From NCBI RefSeq assembly GCF_900090045.1, contig NC_041777.1, positions 737,501 through 801,500 of the forward strand: a stretch of DNA of 64,000 nt, given 5' to 3'. The position numbers were made by a program, and so were the translations under genes. The notes beneath the pieces are model-generated. The model had not been told where the DNA came from and did no database searches. It saw only the letters and a program-made list of their open reading frames with translations. How positions within the stretch are numbered: the first letter of the stretch is position 1; each line of letters starts with the position of its first letter. The stretch is from Plasmodium malariae. Taxonomy: Eukaryota > Apicomplexa > Aconoidasida > Haemosporida > Plasmodiidae. Positions 25,501-38,432 of this stretch are shown here, in pieces.

Positions 25501-28500
25501 TTCACATGGTGCACATATTTTTGTAAAATCATTTGCAGTATAGACGTGCTTATATCCTTTTTTACAAACACAGAAACTTTGATTATATGGTCGTTCTGCC
25601 TCAAACGACACAACAGTATTTGGTGGGCACTTTGATGGAGCATAGTGAAAAGTTTTACTTTTATTATTTACAATCATTTTCCCACCTTTACAATAAGTAT
25701 TTTTATCACTGCATGGTAAGCAATGATTAAAAAAATAATAACCACCTGAGCATGTACAATCTTCTTCCTTTGTACTTCCTAATTGTCCTTCTGTCGTATA
25801 TGGTGTTAAGCACATAGTACATTCCGCATTTGATATAACATCTTTGTATGTATTAACTGGACACTGAACACATTCACCTAATGCTTCTTTATTTATAGTG
25901 TAACCTTTATCACACAAACAGCTTGATTCACTGAATGATTCCTCAGTTTGTGTTGTAGAGTTCTTTATGGGACATTTTGTTTTTTGAGGCTTACATAAAT
26001 GTAAAGCCCTTACTTTAAAACAGTTTTCTAAATTTCCACCAGGACAATAATACCCTTTAGGACATTTAATACATTTATATTCAGTAATATCCCAGTAAAA
26101 TCCTGCCATGCATATACATTTTTCTTTGCTTTTGGTTTGTGTATGTAGCGTAATACTGTTTACTGGGCAAGCATTCTTTTGTGTATTGCTCAATTTTGAC
26201 TTATAATAATTTTTAGGTACTTCCGAGCAGTCGAATTCATTATCCTCTGTTCTTACAAATTCAAATCCTTTTTTACACAGACAACTTAACTGTGATACAT
26301 TTAATTCATTTGGATGTTCTGTCAAACTTTTATCATTGCAGGGAACTTTCTCATTTTCATAAATTGCATATTTTGGGTCCACTATACCAGAACCAGGGCA
26401 ATAGTGATTATTTGGACACAATAAGCAAGAATCTTGTTTATGCAAATAGTATCCTTTATCACATTTGTTACAATCAGATATAGAAGTGGATTTTATAGCA
26501 TCAGTGCTCACGTGTGCAGAACAGCTTTTGCATTTTTCTGCTGAAACCGTATTTTTATAAAATCCTTTTTTGCATGGTACACACACTTGTGAACTTTCTA
26601 TAACTTGTATGAAATCTTTGTAGTTATCGAAAATAGGATTATTCTTAAAATTGTAATTATTTATGTTTGAAGAATCAAAAGTTTCAAAACCTGCGTCACA
26701 TTTACAGCTTTTTATAGAAAATTTCTGTTGTACTATATTAGTAGTATTTTCTGGACATTTTATTTTATTAGCTTTATATCCTCCAGGACAAAAGTGGCCT
26801 ACGTCACACGGTTCACACACATTTGTAGAATCTTTAGAGACAAAATAATACCCCTCCTTACATCTGCATTCACTTTCTTCTTCACTACGACTACCCTGAA
26901 TTGTACTGTATGAATTAGGATAACAATGAAAAATACAAGGAATATTAGAAATATCTGTTTTCCATGTCCCTCTTTTGCATGGAACACATTCATCATTATT
27001 ATTTAATTCATATCCTGGTAAACATAAACATTGAGTTATTGAAACGGATGCTTCATTTTTAGTAGTAGAATTGTTTTGACACATTGTACATTCATACATA
27101 TTTTTATGTTTAATATATTCTCCAATATTGTTGTATGATCCTAATGAGCAAGGAACACACTTTCCATTTAGTACTTTCATTCCATCAGCACAAATTACAG
27201 TAAAGTTTATGTTTATGCTTAATTCGGTAAAAGCTCCATAGCGTTTAGTAGTAAAATTAACAGGATCTCCAACAAATTCTGATAATTTAATTTTAACAGT
27301 CCCGTCATGTTTGTCTATTGTAACATGCTGTGATTTATCAACATTGTGAACATCAATTTGAAAATTATGAAGTAGATTCATTTTTTTTATTTCATGTGAT
27401 TTTACTTTCAGTACATATTCCTCCTGATTATCTTGTATAACAGATGGATAATTGTAATTTAACTGAAGCTTATTCGACATGCTTCTTATAGGGACATAAA
27501 TGAATTGCACATCTCCCTCATAGTATTTTACAATTAATAACATATTCCTATTAATTAATTCTTTACAATCATAGAATTTATACATTCTTTCTATCTTTCC
27601 ATGATCCATGTATGTATTGTTTATTTTAGTAATGTAGGTAAAGTTGCTGTTGGGTTTACTCTTGTCGTAGAGCAGTAAGTTTATTTCGTTAGAATCTCCC
27701 TGCATTTGTGAAATAAGAAAAAGAAAAAGAAAAATTATATTGAAACGCTGTAATATGAGTATTACGCAAAATAAAAAAAAGATAAGACATACAATATCAG
27801 AAATAATGCATTAATTGTACTGTAAATAAGTATTTATCGCTATTATCATTTATTCCATTTTGCTTATTCAATTTTGGTCATTTTATTTTTCTTATTATAT
27901 TTTGTTTATTTCATTTTGACTGACTTATTTTTTCTTTTGTATAGCAGGATAAAAATGCCATTTATAATGTGCATACCTCGTTTATAAAAATAACATAAGA
28001 TTCACCGTACGGATAGACTAGAACATTTTGGGGTTTTTGTAGATAAATGTTTGAATGACCATATACGAAATCATAAGGTTTGATGTTTTCGTCGTTTTCG
28101 TCATTTTTGTTTTCTGCTTGAAAAGTGTCTATAAGAATTAATGCGTTTTGGTTTTTAATATACTCAATGGCTATTACTGTGTTATTGAGTTGATCAATTA
28201 AAAAACAATCTAAAAATTCATTTTTTAAAACTCCACAAGAAATATCATTGATAAGAAGTGAAGAATCTTTTAATACATCTAAGGTAAAAATTAACCCACG
28301 AATAGTTAATATAGCATTTTTTACAACATTAGAATTATGCATGTAGATGATTTCAAAATTTAAGTCAACAATGAGGAATTTATTATATGGATGTGATGTC
28401 ATTAAGAAAATATATTTTAGGTTTTTATTTTCATCATATATTGGTTCCATCATAATGGGAGATAAACAGTTTTCACATTTTATAACATCAGCATAATCTA

Positions 28501-31500
28501 AATAGTACGATAATATATGTTCAACATAGGGTTCATTCAGGTTATTTTTCATAATTGTTCTTTTATTGTTTACTTTTTCTGGTGTTATATCATATAAATA
28601 TAAGGTCTGGATATTTTTTTTTAAAACATATAATTTGGCTTCATCTTTTGTAACATGTAATATAGAACTAGATGGACTAGATATTTTAAAATAGGTAAAG
28701 AAGGATGGTGTCATATTTTTATCAAAATTATAGGTTAAAATTATTTCGTTTCTGGATGAATAGCATAAAAATGATATATATATATCATTTATATTATGTG
28801 TACGAAAAATTTCTAATAATTCAGGAAAAAATATAAAGAAATATGATTCTTTTTGCATAACATAGGTTCTAATATCATCAGGAGCAAGATCGAAATCTAA
28901 TAGATGGTTAACATCGCTTTGATTATGTAAAATATATGGTTTTGCCATAGCATATCCGATTAAGCTATATTTGTCCTTTTTTTTTGAACATATTTCTAAT
29001 ATCCCATCATACTCGTTCAAATATATATCTGATATATATATGGTGTCCAGATATATATCTGCATTTTTGTCTCTGGGAATATTTGATATTTTATTTGAAT
29101 AAATTACGTGTTCACCTGAACATGAATCTACTTGTTTCTTTTTGAAATAAATTTCGTCTAATGATTCATTTAAATTGTATCGATATAAAATAACCGAATG
29201 TCCCAAGGCCAATTTACTTGAATACAAATCGAGATATAAATAATGAATTTTGCTCATGTCATAGCCTGTACAAAGGTGCCGCAAAGGATAAAAATATTCA
29301 TGAAGGTTACTGCGTTTGTAGTGTTTCTCTAGCACTAACAGTGCACAGACGTGTGTTCATGTATGTATGTATATACATGTGTATGTATATAATACATATG
29401 TATATATGTATGTATGTACATACGCTCAGGTCGAGTTAGAATGGCATGGCACGAAAAAGTATTAACCATTTACAGAAATTGTAGAGAGAAGAGCCGAATA
29501 TCCAGTTCCATTGTCACTTGACGAGTAACATAATAGGTACGTTCCCGGTTTTTGGAAAATGATATTTTCTTTAAATGTTTTACTATCCGTTTCGTACATA
29601 AAAACGTTATATAGGTGCAGTTTTTTTTCATTATTATAAAAATCTTGTTGTATTTCATTAAAAGATTTATTATGAATATTATTACAAGTATAGCCTTTTA
29701 TATTTTTAATAATAAAGGCTTTTTTAATAGGGAATGGTGTTACGTATTTTTCCAAGTTAACATCAAGTTCGTTTCCAGTTAGTATATGTATTTCGTTCTT
29801 CTGTTTTTGTATAACCCGAATAGTTGAAACGGTAGTATAATGACTGTTAGCTCTTGAGCATTTATTATAATAATAATATGTATAGTCTACGTAGCAAGAG
29901 CACACATTAAATAACCCTTCAACGTTCACATCTTGTACTTTAATATTTTTAAATGTAGAACCAATTATTTCTCCTCTATATAATATAGGGGAACCAAATG
30001 TGTTAAAAGATTTTTTAAATAGAAAATAAGGACTTACTAATTTTACTTTGTTTATGCATATATCTTTTGTGATAATTACGGATGTACGCAAAAAAGAATT
30101 TTCGTTTTTAATTTTTAAGTCAAAAAGTTCGCCGGATTCGAGGACAATGTGGTGGTTACCTTAGAATGGGGAAAAAAAAAAAAAATATACCTATATATAT
30201 GGATACACATAAGCGTATAAACAGGTAAGTGCATATATAGGATGTGTACCCAAAATATAATAAATAAAACAGAGTAACTGCGAAAATACTGAATAATGCG
30301 CAAATTTAAAAAGAAATTACAAGTGGTGCAGTTGAAAAAAAAAAAACATCAAATTAAATAAAATCTATAAATTTTTAACTTTTCATGCGATATTCGGCTT
30401 TGTTGTCCACTAAACATTTTGGAGATAGTTCATTTTCCTCCTTGATAGAAAAATTATTACTGGGGTTGAATTCTATAGGAGCATCACATATTTGTTCTGA
30501 AAGTGTAAATCTATCACAGTTGTCTACTTTTTTCACCTTATTATCTTCATAACAGCTAGATAAAACTAACCAAAATTAAAAAAGAAAGAAAAAAATTTAA
30601 GTACAAAATAATTCAATATATGTACAAATGGAAGACATGAACAAATGGACGAAAAGCAAAAAATGGAGGGTATATACTAAATGTATTTTCAGCATATATA
30701 TTGCTAAACTCATTTTTACCTTACATTTTGTTTTTTCTTTCGAATAAATATTGCTTATGAGACTTATTGGGTCGTTAAATTTTAGTTCCAAAGTTTTCGG
30801 TACATTAAGAGAAACAAAATTAATACTTCTTTTCTTTATTATTTTTTTCTTTGATCTGAATATATTTTTAACTATGTTTTTGTAATTCACATTTTTTAGT
30901 TTTACAGTTTCATGTTGTTCAACGTGCGGACTATCGTAAGCTAATAAAAAAAAATATATATCAATATGTATATATGTGTATATATATATATATGCGTGGA
31001 AATGTTTTATTAAGAAAATAGAGCGTTTACATAAATGTTATATACGCATATTTGCTTGTATAACCTAAAATTTTCTCTTATATTTTTTAATATAAAGATT
31101 AAGCAATTATTTAAATGTGAGTTATTTTTATTTCTATTATGCTCATTTTTTTTTTTAGAGCTCGGAAAGTTGTCTGCTTTCGTAATTACAATTTTTAGAA
31201 ATCTACGTGCAACTATATTTCTTTTCAATAATATTTCGTTTGTCGTACTTTTGCCTTAAGTCTGTCTTTCGTGTACGTATATATATACATATATATTTAT
31301 ACATATATGTATTTATATATATAAATATTCATAAAGTAGTACACATTGATGCACTTTTTTTTTTCACATTATAGTATACTATTCTTTTTTATGTTACCCC
31401 TCTTAATAAAAGGTAAATTTTGTTCTTTTGCGAGTTTGGTCGTGGTGTTAGCTATTACATTGTTCTAAAATAGGTACATAAATAAATATGGTCATATATA

Positions 31501-31667
31501 TATATATACCTGTGTATATGCATATACACATATGTATACATATACATACACATTCGTATGCGTCAATCCCTTTATTTTGACTTGTTATTAATTTTTTTTA
31601 CCTGTGTTCTGAATAAATAAAAAGTTAGCACAGTAGAAAGAAAAAAAAATTTGCTCATGTTCACCAT
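22516..31667 (-). CDS. CRMP2: Cysteine repeat modular protein 2 (GCC2/GCC3 repeats, multipass membrane protein)
   Basis: I reconstruct eight phase-matched exons: 31602-31667, 31398-31464, 31207-31254, 30725-30940, 30380-30565, 29467-30159, 27977-29265, 22516-27699, giving about 2582 residues. Exon 1 is a signal peptide (MVNMSKFFFLSTVLTFYL). The middle exons form a large lumenal region with a beta-propeller-like stretch. The last exon carries a long run of GCC2/GCC3-type units (CxxCxxG.Y, CxC..G, C..CP.G.YC.GG), then about eight to ten membrane helices (around 24950-23770), then an acidic cytosolic tail of ~400 residues. CRMPs are alveolate surface or secretory proteins; in Plasmodium they are tied to sporozoite and mosquito-stage functions, and Toxoplasma relatives to rhoptry secretion. 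The number 2 comes from gene order. The boundary of exon 3 is the weakest; an alternative keeps about 50 more codons there. Confidence 0.87.
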
Positions 31668-33651
31668 TTTGTAGACAAAACGATGAAAAATAATTTTTGT
31701 TCATGCAAAAAAAAAAAAAAAAAGGAAAAAATAATGGAAAAAATAATAGAAAAAAAAAAAACTTACTTTTCCCTTAAAAGGAAAAATGTCATTTTAAATA
31801 ATATAACCATGTGGAATGTCAAATTAAATTAAAAGAAACACAATTTGTGAGGTGAAAAAGAAAGAAAAAAAGCTTTGCTTGTTTTGGCACCTATTTTAAT
31901 TTAGAAATATTTTGTTCTGCATGCAACGGAATAATATTAAAACGAGTTCACAAAATTAAGCTTGGGCTTTTTCTTCAAAATGGAACTTTGTTTTATTGGG
32001 TAGTTACTTTATTGTAAATAAAAAAAAAGGAACAGAAAAAGGAACAAAAGAGGAATAATTTGTTTTATTTATCTTTTTAAGATTAAAAGATTTTACCTTA
32101 AGCGCAGGAAAAAACCAGAGAAAAAAGAAGAAATAAAATTTCCGCGCTTTCCCGTGTACCTGTATTGATCTTTTTATTTTTTAACAGTACATACCACCTG
32201 AACAGGTTGTAATAATGTATGCATGCGTACACATACATACGTATACAAATACATGTACACATATATATATATGTATATATGTGCGTATATATATACGTAT
32301 ATATATTAAGCGTAGACCGTTTCTACGACGAATAAATGACATACTTGAAAAAGTAAATGTTGCATTAAAAGGAAAGATAAGCGAAATTTTTTTTTGTCCT
32401 TGCGATGTGCAATTTTTTCTTTCTTTACAAAACATCAATTGATGTGTGAAAAAGTAATTTACATAATCATGATTAAGACAATAATATTTTTAATTTAAAA
32501 TTTGCTCGCTTTATTTTTTGGAATTATTAATTAAAGCACGTAGTATATAATCAGGTGGACAATTTTTTGGTAACTACATTTTTGGCATTAGGAATATTAA
32601 TACTAATACTAAGAGGATAATTTCTTTGATGATGCACGTCAGCAAAACAAATCATTTGCAAAGACTTATGAGAATAACATACATGAATACGTACCTTTAA
32701 ACATACATATACCATATTCGTCCAATTGTTTGGTAACGGAAAGATATAGCAAATTATGTGCATATTTTGCGCTTAAACAAAAAAAGTAGTAAACAAATTT
32801 TTTTTTTTTTTTTTTGGCTACTGTGGTTTACTGCACATACTGTAGCCCAACGTTAAAACGAAAGAAAAAAAAATAATAGTATATATTAAATAAACAGTAA
32901 ATGCTAAATAAATAGTAAATGCTAAATAAATAATAAAAGCTAAATAAATAGTAAATGCTAAATAAATAGTAAATGTTAAATAAATAGTAAACGCTAAATA
33001 AATAGTAAATGCTAAATAAATAACTGTGTAAAAATAACGTATAGTTCATACGTAAAAGGTTAAATTTTAAAAAACATGATGATAGTGTGTAAATTGAAGA
33101 ATTTAAAAAAATTATATTTTCTCATTTTTTCATGCATAAGTTTCAAGTAGTTATATCAGATGAAATGTCATGTGTTACCAAAGTATAAAAGTAGAGAACA
33201 CCGTATTATAGCAAATGGGGCAATTTCATAAAGCGACGTAATTTAATGACGTGCAAGGGAAAAAAGAAGAACAACGCAGTTATGAAAGAATATTTAAAAA
33301 AGAATAGAAAAATAAAATGTGAGAAAAAATTAGAGAAAAATATAGAAAAAAATTGTAGAAAAAGCTAGAAAAAAAAAAAAAAAAAAAACTAATTACCTTA
33401 TGCATTTAAACGGTGAGTGCAAATAAATTGGAAAAATTTTATTCTTCGTTAAATTAAGAAATATTTTAATTTTTCACATCAGAGTAGTTACCTCGCACAT
33501 TTTAATTTATATTACTTACTGTAAGTATATGTGAACTAATTTTTAAAGAGTTAACAATGAATACATATATATTATTTCAAACAAATTTTAATTAAAACAT
33601 CTGGAAAATGCCAAAGATAAATTTATTAATCAATTTTTGTTAAAAAGAAAA
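31668..33651. other. Divergent promoter region CRMP2 / uS8m
   Basis: Two kb between divergent start codons. It contains an 18-bp minisatellite (about 32880-33022) and G/C-richer islands at 32310-32445 and 32560-32775 that look locally coding on the minus strand (see findings). Otherwise it is TA and CATA microsatellite with poly-A runs. Confidence 0.6.
32880..33022. repeat. 18-bp minisatellite
   Basis: About seven to eight copies of an 18-bp unit, AAATAAATAGTAAATGCT on the plus strand, with single-base variants. The period is a multiple of three, so a minus-strand frame of repeated Leu-Phe-Ser-Ile-Tyr-Tyr type runs through it, which is likely a side effect. Confidence 0.85.
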
Positions 33652-34420
33652 ATGCAAAGAGCTTGTGAAATGGTCGTATCTTTGCTGAGAACTGATGCTA
33701 CGACACAAAAATGTCCATTCCATGTATTGAATGTTCAAATTCTTGAATTATTACAAAAGGAAGGTCTTATTAGGGGGTTTGCAATTAAGGGAACAAAAAT
33801 TGATATATTGCTCAAGCATTTTAAAGGAGCTCCAGTAAGTATAATACTACATATGAGGGTGTATCTGTGCATACGTGTATACTTTAATGCTTACATATGT
33901 ACATACATATATATTTTTTTTTTTCCCTAAGCATGGAACGGCAGATATTAAAATGCTGCATATTATTACTTTCCTCTTCATGAACGTTCCTATATGTGTG
34001 TACATGTGTACATGTGTACGTGTGTACGTATTTGTGTGAGAAATATCACAAAGCATTGTTAAGAAAAAGTATATCACGCATAAGCAACGAACTGAATTAA
34101 TTTAATTTATTATAATTTAATATATATTATTATAAATTATTATAAATTATTATAAATTAATTTTTTTTTTTTTTTTTTTTATTTCTATCTATCATGTAAA
34201 ATCCAATATTTAGGTAATAAGAAACATTCGTGTTGTTTCTAAACCTAGTAGAGACATATGGCTAACTCCCCATGAACTTAAATTCCGCACGCGATTTAAT
34301 ACAGGACTCTGGGTTATGCAAACTAGCTGTGGAGTAATTAGTCATAGGGATTGTATTCGAATGGGAATAGGTGGAAAAATGTTATTTGCAGTTAATAATG
34401 GTTATCAACATTTTTGCTAG
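33652..34420 (+). CDS. Mitochondrial ribosomal protein uS8
   Basis: Two exons, 33652-33834 and 34214-34420 (CCA|GTAAGT donor, TTTAG acceptor, phase 0), giving 129 residues, the usual bacterial/organellar S8 length. Visible S8 features are an N-terminal helix region with VLNVQILELLQKEGLIRGF, the central VIRNIRVVSKPSRDIW, and the C-terminal half carrying GLWVMQTSCGVISHRD, where bacterial S8 has its conserved ST.GV(M/I)T..EA motif. uS8 binds helix 21 of the small-subunit rRNA and is a core assembly protein. Because the Plasmodium apicoplast genome carries its own rps8 and cytosolic S15A differs, this nuclear copy most likely serves the mitoribosome. There is no long presequence; targeting may be internal. 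The start is the first ATG, with the frame closed just upstream of it by splice-free AT-rich sequence. Confidence 0.85.
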
Positions 34421-36477
34421 CTTTTTTTTTTTTTTTTTTACCACTTCAGGGATGAAGTGTTTTTTGGCTTATATTTATATAACACAGAAGGGGGACATAA
34501 AAGGGGATCATAAAAAGGGGTATATTTCCAAAATTTGCCAATCGCATATATGTACACATTCATTTTGACGGTGTAATTATTTATCATTTTTCCATCATCT
34601 AGTCTTTGTTAAGGATAAAAGGAAGCTTTTAACATGTGTATAGACATATATGATATATTTTTTATTGGACCACAAAAGATAAAATAAACCAAGTACTACT
34701 TAAATATGATTTAGTGCAATATTAAATTTATACATGTATGTATATATATATGTATATCATGTACGTACATATATTTGGAGAACACCTTTTTTATTAGTGT
34801 AAAATGATAAAAGGTAAATTTTTAATAAATTTTAAACAAACATGCTTTGAAAAAAAAGAAATTTTTTTTTGAGGGGATTGTAAAAAGTAGGAATATTTAA
34901 TTGTATATATAATAATTTTGTAAAAAAAAAAAAAGTCGAATAGAGGAGTACAGGGTATGTATGACAACATTAATCATGGAATAGTGTTATGACAAGCGAA
35001 ATATATAGTAAAAGTAAATTTTTTTTTTTTTTTTTTTTTTCTACCATAATTTAATTTTTGTTACACCCAGGTATTGCACAAATTTAAGTAAACACATTTA
35101 TTCTATAACTGTTCGTATGTTTATTTTTTATTTTAAGTCTCATGTTTTAATTTTCCGTTTATTGGATGTTAAGAAATTTAAAGGAAGAGACACACATATA
35201 AGTATGCTTTACATTTCTTGAAAAAATAAAGAACAATAAAATTTTGTACCGAACAAAGTAAAAACAAAATTTCGTTTTTATACCTTTGTTTTTTTTTTAC
35301 CATCGTGAAAAAATGAGAACTACTCATCTAACCGCCAGTTCATACAGTTCAAAAATTAAATTATTTAAAAACGGCTAAATCGGTAAGGACTCTGATATTT
35401 TCATTTCACAAAACATAAGTTTTTCGCTCATACGCATGTTTGTATGTTTGTATATATGTATATATATAAACTAATAAAAGGCGCGGATATCTTTCTCACG
35501 GACTTAATTAAAAGAGCCCTAGCAATATCCGTTTTTTAGACGTTCATTCATGTACTAGTTTGAATTAATTTCATACTCTTATAAAATAAAGGAAAAACAA
35601 AGAGAACAATTTAGGATATAATTTGTGTAAATGGACGTGATTCATAAGGAGAAAAAAAAAAATTGAAAAAATAAAGAATAAAGAATAAAATGTAAAAAAT
35701 AATAAATAATAGATAAACAATATTTTTAAGTGCATTACCCAAAACAATACATTATTAGCATATAAAAGTAAAATTAAACATAGGATATATACAAGGGTAT
35801 ATATGAATATATTACTAAGTGTAAATTTTGTAAAATTAAAAATGCAAGATTTTCATAAAATTATGAGTACACTAATTTTTATGTGCCTTTACTTTTGGTA
35901 TTTATTTGTTTATGCATTCTCTAATGTGAACTCATCCTTCTTAAAGAATAGAAAAAAAGAAGCATATACATAATATATACATACATAATACATACATACA
36001 TAATACATACATACATAATACATACATACATAATATATACATACATATATAGTTATATGCACAAATAAGTAAATCCATTTGCTTATATGATAATAGGAAT
36101 GCACCAAGTTTTAATATAATATTTTGATGAGGGCTCCATTATTCAGTTATTCCTGTAAAATAAAAAAAAAACGAAGAAATTTGCCTTTTCTTTCATTTTT
36201 ATAAATTAGAGTATACCTCTTTAACTATTATACGAAGTAGTGAACCTCCAATAACAAATAAAATATATTAAAATAAAATAAAATAGAATAAAATAAATGA
36301 AAGTTTTCCGTAAGAACAAAGAATCATATAAGTTAAAAAAATAAAAAAAATATGATATTTTAAGTTACGTTGTTTGTGTATAAAAATAATTTCATGTTTC
36401 CAAAAATCTTTAATAAATTTCCAATAAATTAATATTTAAACTTAGCTTTATTATAATTTTAGTACAAACAATATAAA
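34421..36477. other. Intergenic between uS8m and prefoldin 3
   Basis: Both neighbours are on the plus strand. The stretch is AT-rich, with poly-T near 35020-35040 and an ACATACATAAT repeat at about 35970-36040. A minus-strand fragment near 35500 reads as protein-like but has no acceptor or start, so I do not call it. Confidence 0.6.
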
Positions 36478-36842
36478 ATGTCATTTGATGATTTAACTGA
36501 CAACTCAAGGTCTGTAAGGAACATTCCTGGAGCAAAATTTATAGTTAGATAAATAATAAAATGAACCATTAATTTTTCGGCCTTTCTTTTTTTCTTTTTT
36601 CCTTTTTTTTCTTTTGTATTTTTTCCAAGAGGATCTATGAAATAATGGCAACGTTAATTAGTTGCATTGTTAACAAAAAAAAAAAAAAAATATATCATTT
36701 TTCTTGCTTTTCCCTTATATCCAGGAACACGTAACAGAATTTTTACAAAACAAAAATGAGGAAACTGTTCTTCGATTGGCAAAAGAACTATTACTGTAAA
36801 CGTGAAATTAATTGAAAAGATACATATACATAAATAAATAAA

Positions 36843-36874
<32 letters not shown>

Positions 36875-38432
36875 CCTATTTGAAAATGTGTAAATATAGG
36901 CTCTGTCTTGTTTAATAGTTATATATTGTTCTGTCGAATTAAGTTTTATAAACGGAAAGTAAAAATTTCACATCCATAAAAAAGAAAAAAATAAGAAAAG
37001 AATCTTTCTTTCTTTTTTCACCTTATAAAAACGTTTAATTCGAATACGCATGGTGAATATATAATAAACGAAGGGAGGGGGGAAAAAATGAAAAAAGGAA
37101 TTATTTTGTTCTTTTAATGCACTTTTCATTAATTTTATTTTCTTCATTTGTTTTATTCATTTTTAGGAAGTATAAATTTATGGAGCATACTTTTGTAACA
37201 AGACAGATGAATACTGAAAAAAAAATACCCGAATTAAGAGATGCCTTAAAAGTTGTAAACGCTCTTTATAAAAGAAAGGTTCATTTAAATTCTTGAACAT
37301 GTGTTGAATATTTTTCCTTTCATGAACGCGCAAATATATGTGTGTTAAGCTGTTTATGTTAGTAAAGGGTTTGTAAGTATGCACACATTCATATACGTAT
37401 GCAAGTGTATATGTATGTATGTGTGTATGCGTGTAGGTGTGCATGCTCATTTTTATATACATATATATATATATATATATACTTACGTATACACAAATGA
37501 CGCTGAAAATTATTTACTTAACAGGAAATGAAGGAAAACAAAAATTTGGAATTGTACTTCCCCCTGGAAGAATCCCTATATGCCAAGGGAGTGATTGAAA
37601 AAACAGAAAACATTTTGCTTTGGCTAGGGGTATCCTAAATATTACCAAAAAGCTAACAGAAATTTCTTTATTGTTAATTATTCGAATAGTTTGAAATACT
37701 CCTTTTTATATTATTTTTTTAGTTACTTTTTACCATACATGTATAAGTCATATGTAATGTTACATTTATCAGGCCAATGTAATGGTTGAATTTTCTTTTA
37801 AAGAAGCTTTGGATCTTTTGAATCATCACTTGGACAGAGCAGTTAGTCTGTATGACGAAATGGTACATTTAAAAATTTGAGTTAAAAACATGTTATGCAA
37901 AAAAAAAATAAAATAAAATGAAGCAAAATAAAACAAAGCAAAGTAAAACAAAGCAAAGTAAAACAAAGCAAAGTAAAACAAAGCAAAGTAAAACAAAGCA
38001 AAGTAAAACAAAGAAAAGTAAAACAAAAGAAAGTAAAACAAAGCAAAGTAAAACATAATAAAGCAAAACGAAACAAAATAAAACGTTAATTTTTTGCGAA
38101 AGTACGCATATTTCTGTAGTATCATTTTTAACTCATAAAAAAAAAATCTTTACATAGTGAAATAATATTTTTTTTTTTTTGTAAAGGAAAAATTCGGATA
38201 TTATTTACAATGCACAGCAGTTCAAAAATTTTTTTTTTTTTTTTTTTTTATATATTAGAATTATTTTTATAGTTCTCTTTTTTTAAAATATTTTTCTTTT
38301 AATTAGGACAAGGAACTTATATGGTTACACGAACAAATATCAACTACAGAAATTAATATATCAAGAATTCATAATTATGTAGAGATGAAAAAAAATGACA
38401 AAGAAAAAGAAGCTATTACAAATAAAAGCTAA
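36478..38432 (+). CDS. PFD3: Prefoldin subunit 3 (VBP1-like)
   Basis: Six exons with matching phases: 36478-36543, 36725-36795, 37167-37278, 37525-37629, 37773-37862, 38307-38432, giving 189 residues, normal for an alpha-type prefoldin. It begins MSFDDLTDNSRSVRNIPGAK, where NIPGAKF is the typical start of subunit 3. An N-terminal helix (LLLKYKFMEHTFVTRQ), the beta-hairpin region (FPLEESLYAKGVIEKTENIL, then LWLGANVMVEF) and a C-terminal coiled-coil helix follow in the family order. Prefoldin is a cytosolic hexameric co-chaperone that hands nascent actin and tubulin to the CCT chaperonin; subunit 3 is one of its two alpha subunits. Five introns in under 2 kb are notable; the fifth carries a minisatellite. 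Confidence 0.92.
37918..38060. repeat. 15-bp minisatellite in prefoldin intron 5
   Basis: About nine copies of AAAGTAAAACAAAGC with small variants, inside the intron at 37863-38306. The unit is purely intronic, with donor and acceptor well outside it. Confidence 0.85.

Noticed and set aside
31010..31228. Longer version of CRMP2 exon 3 (RFLKIVITKADNFPSS and onward)
   Set aside because: It reads as protein, but no donor in the phase required by the next exon was found; the shorter exon ending at 31207 satisfies both junctions. Kept as an alternative only.
35470..35560. Minus-strand fragment with KTDIARALLIKSVRKISAP
   Set aside because: It is preceded directly by an in-frame stop with no AG acceptor between, and has no start codon; likely chance.
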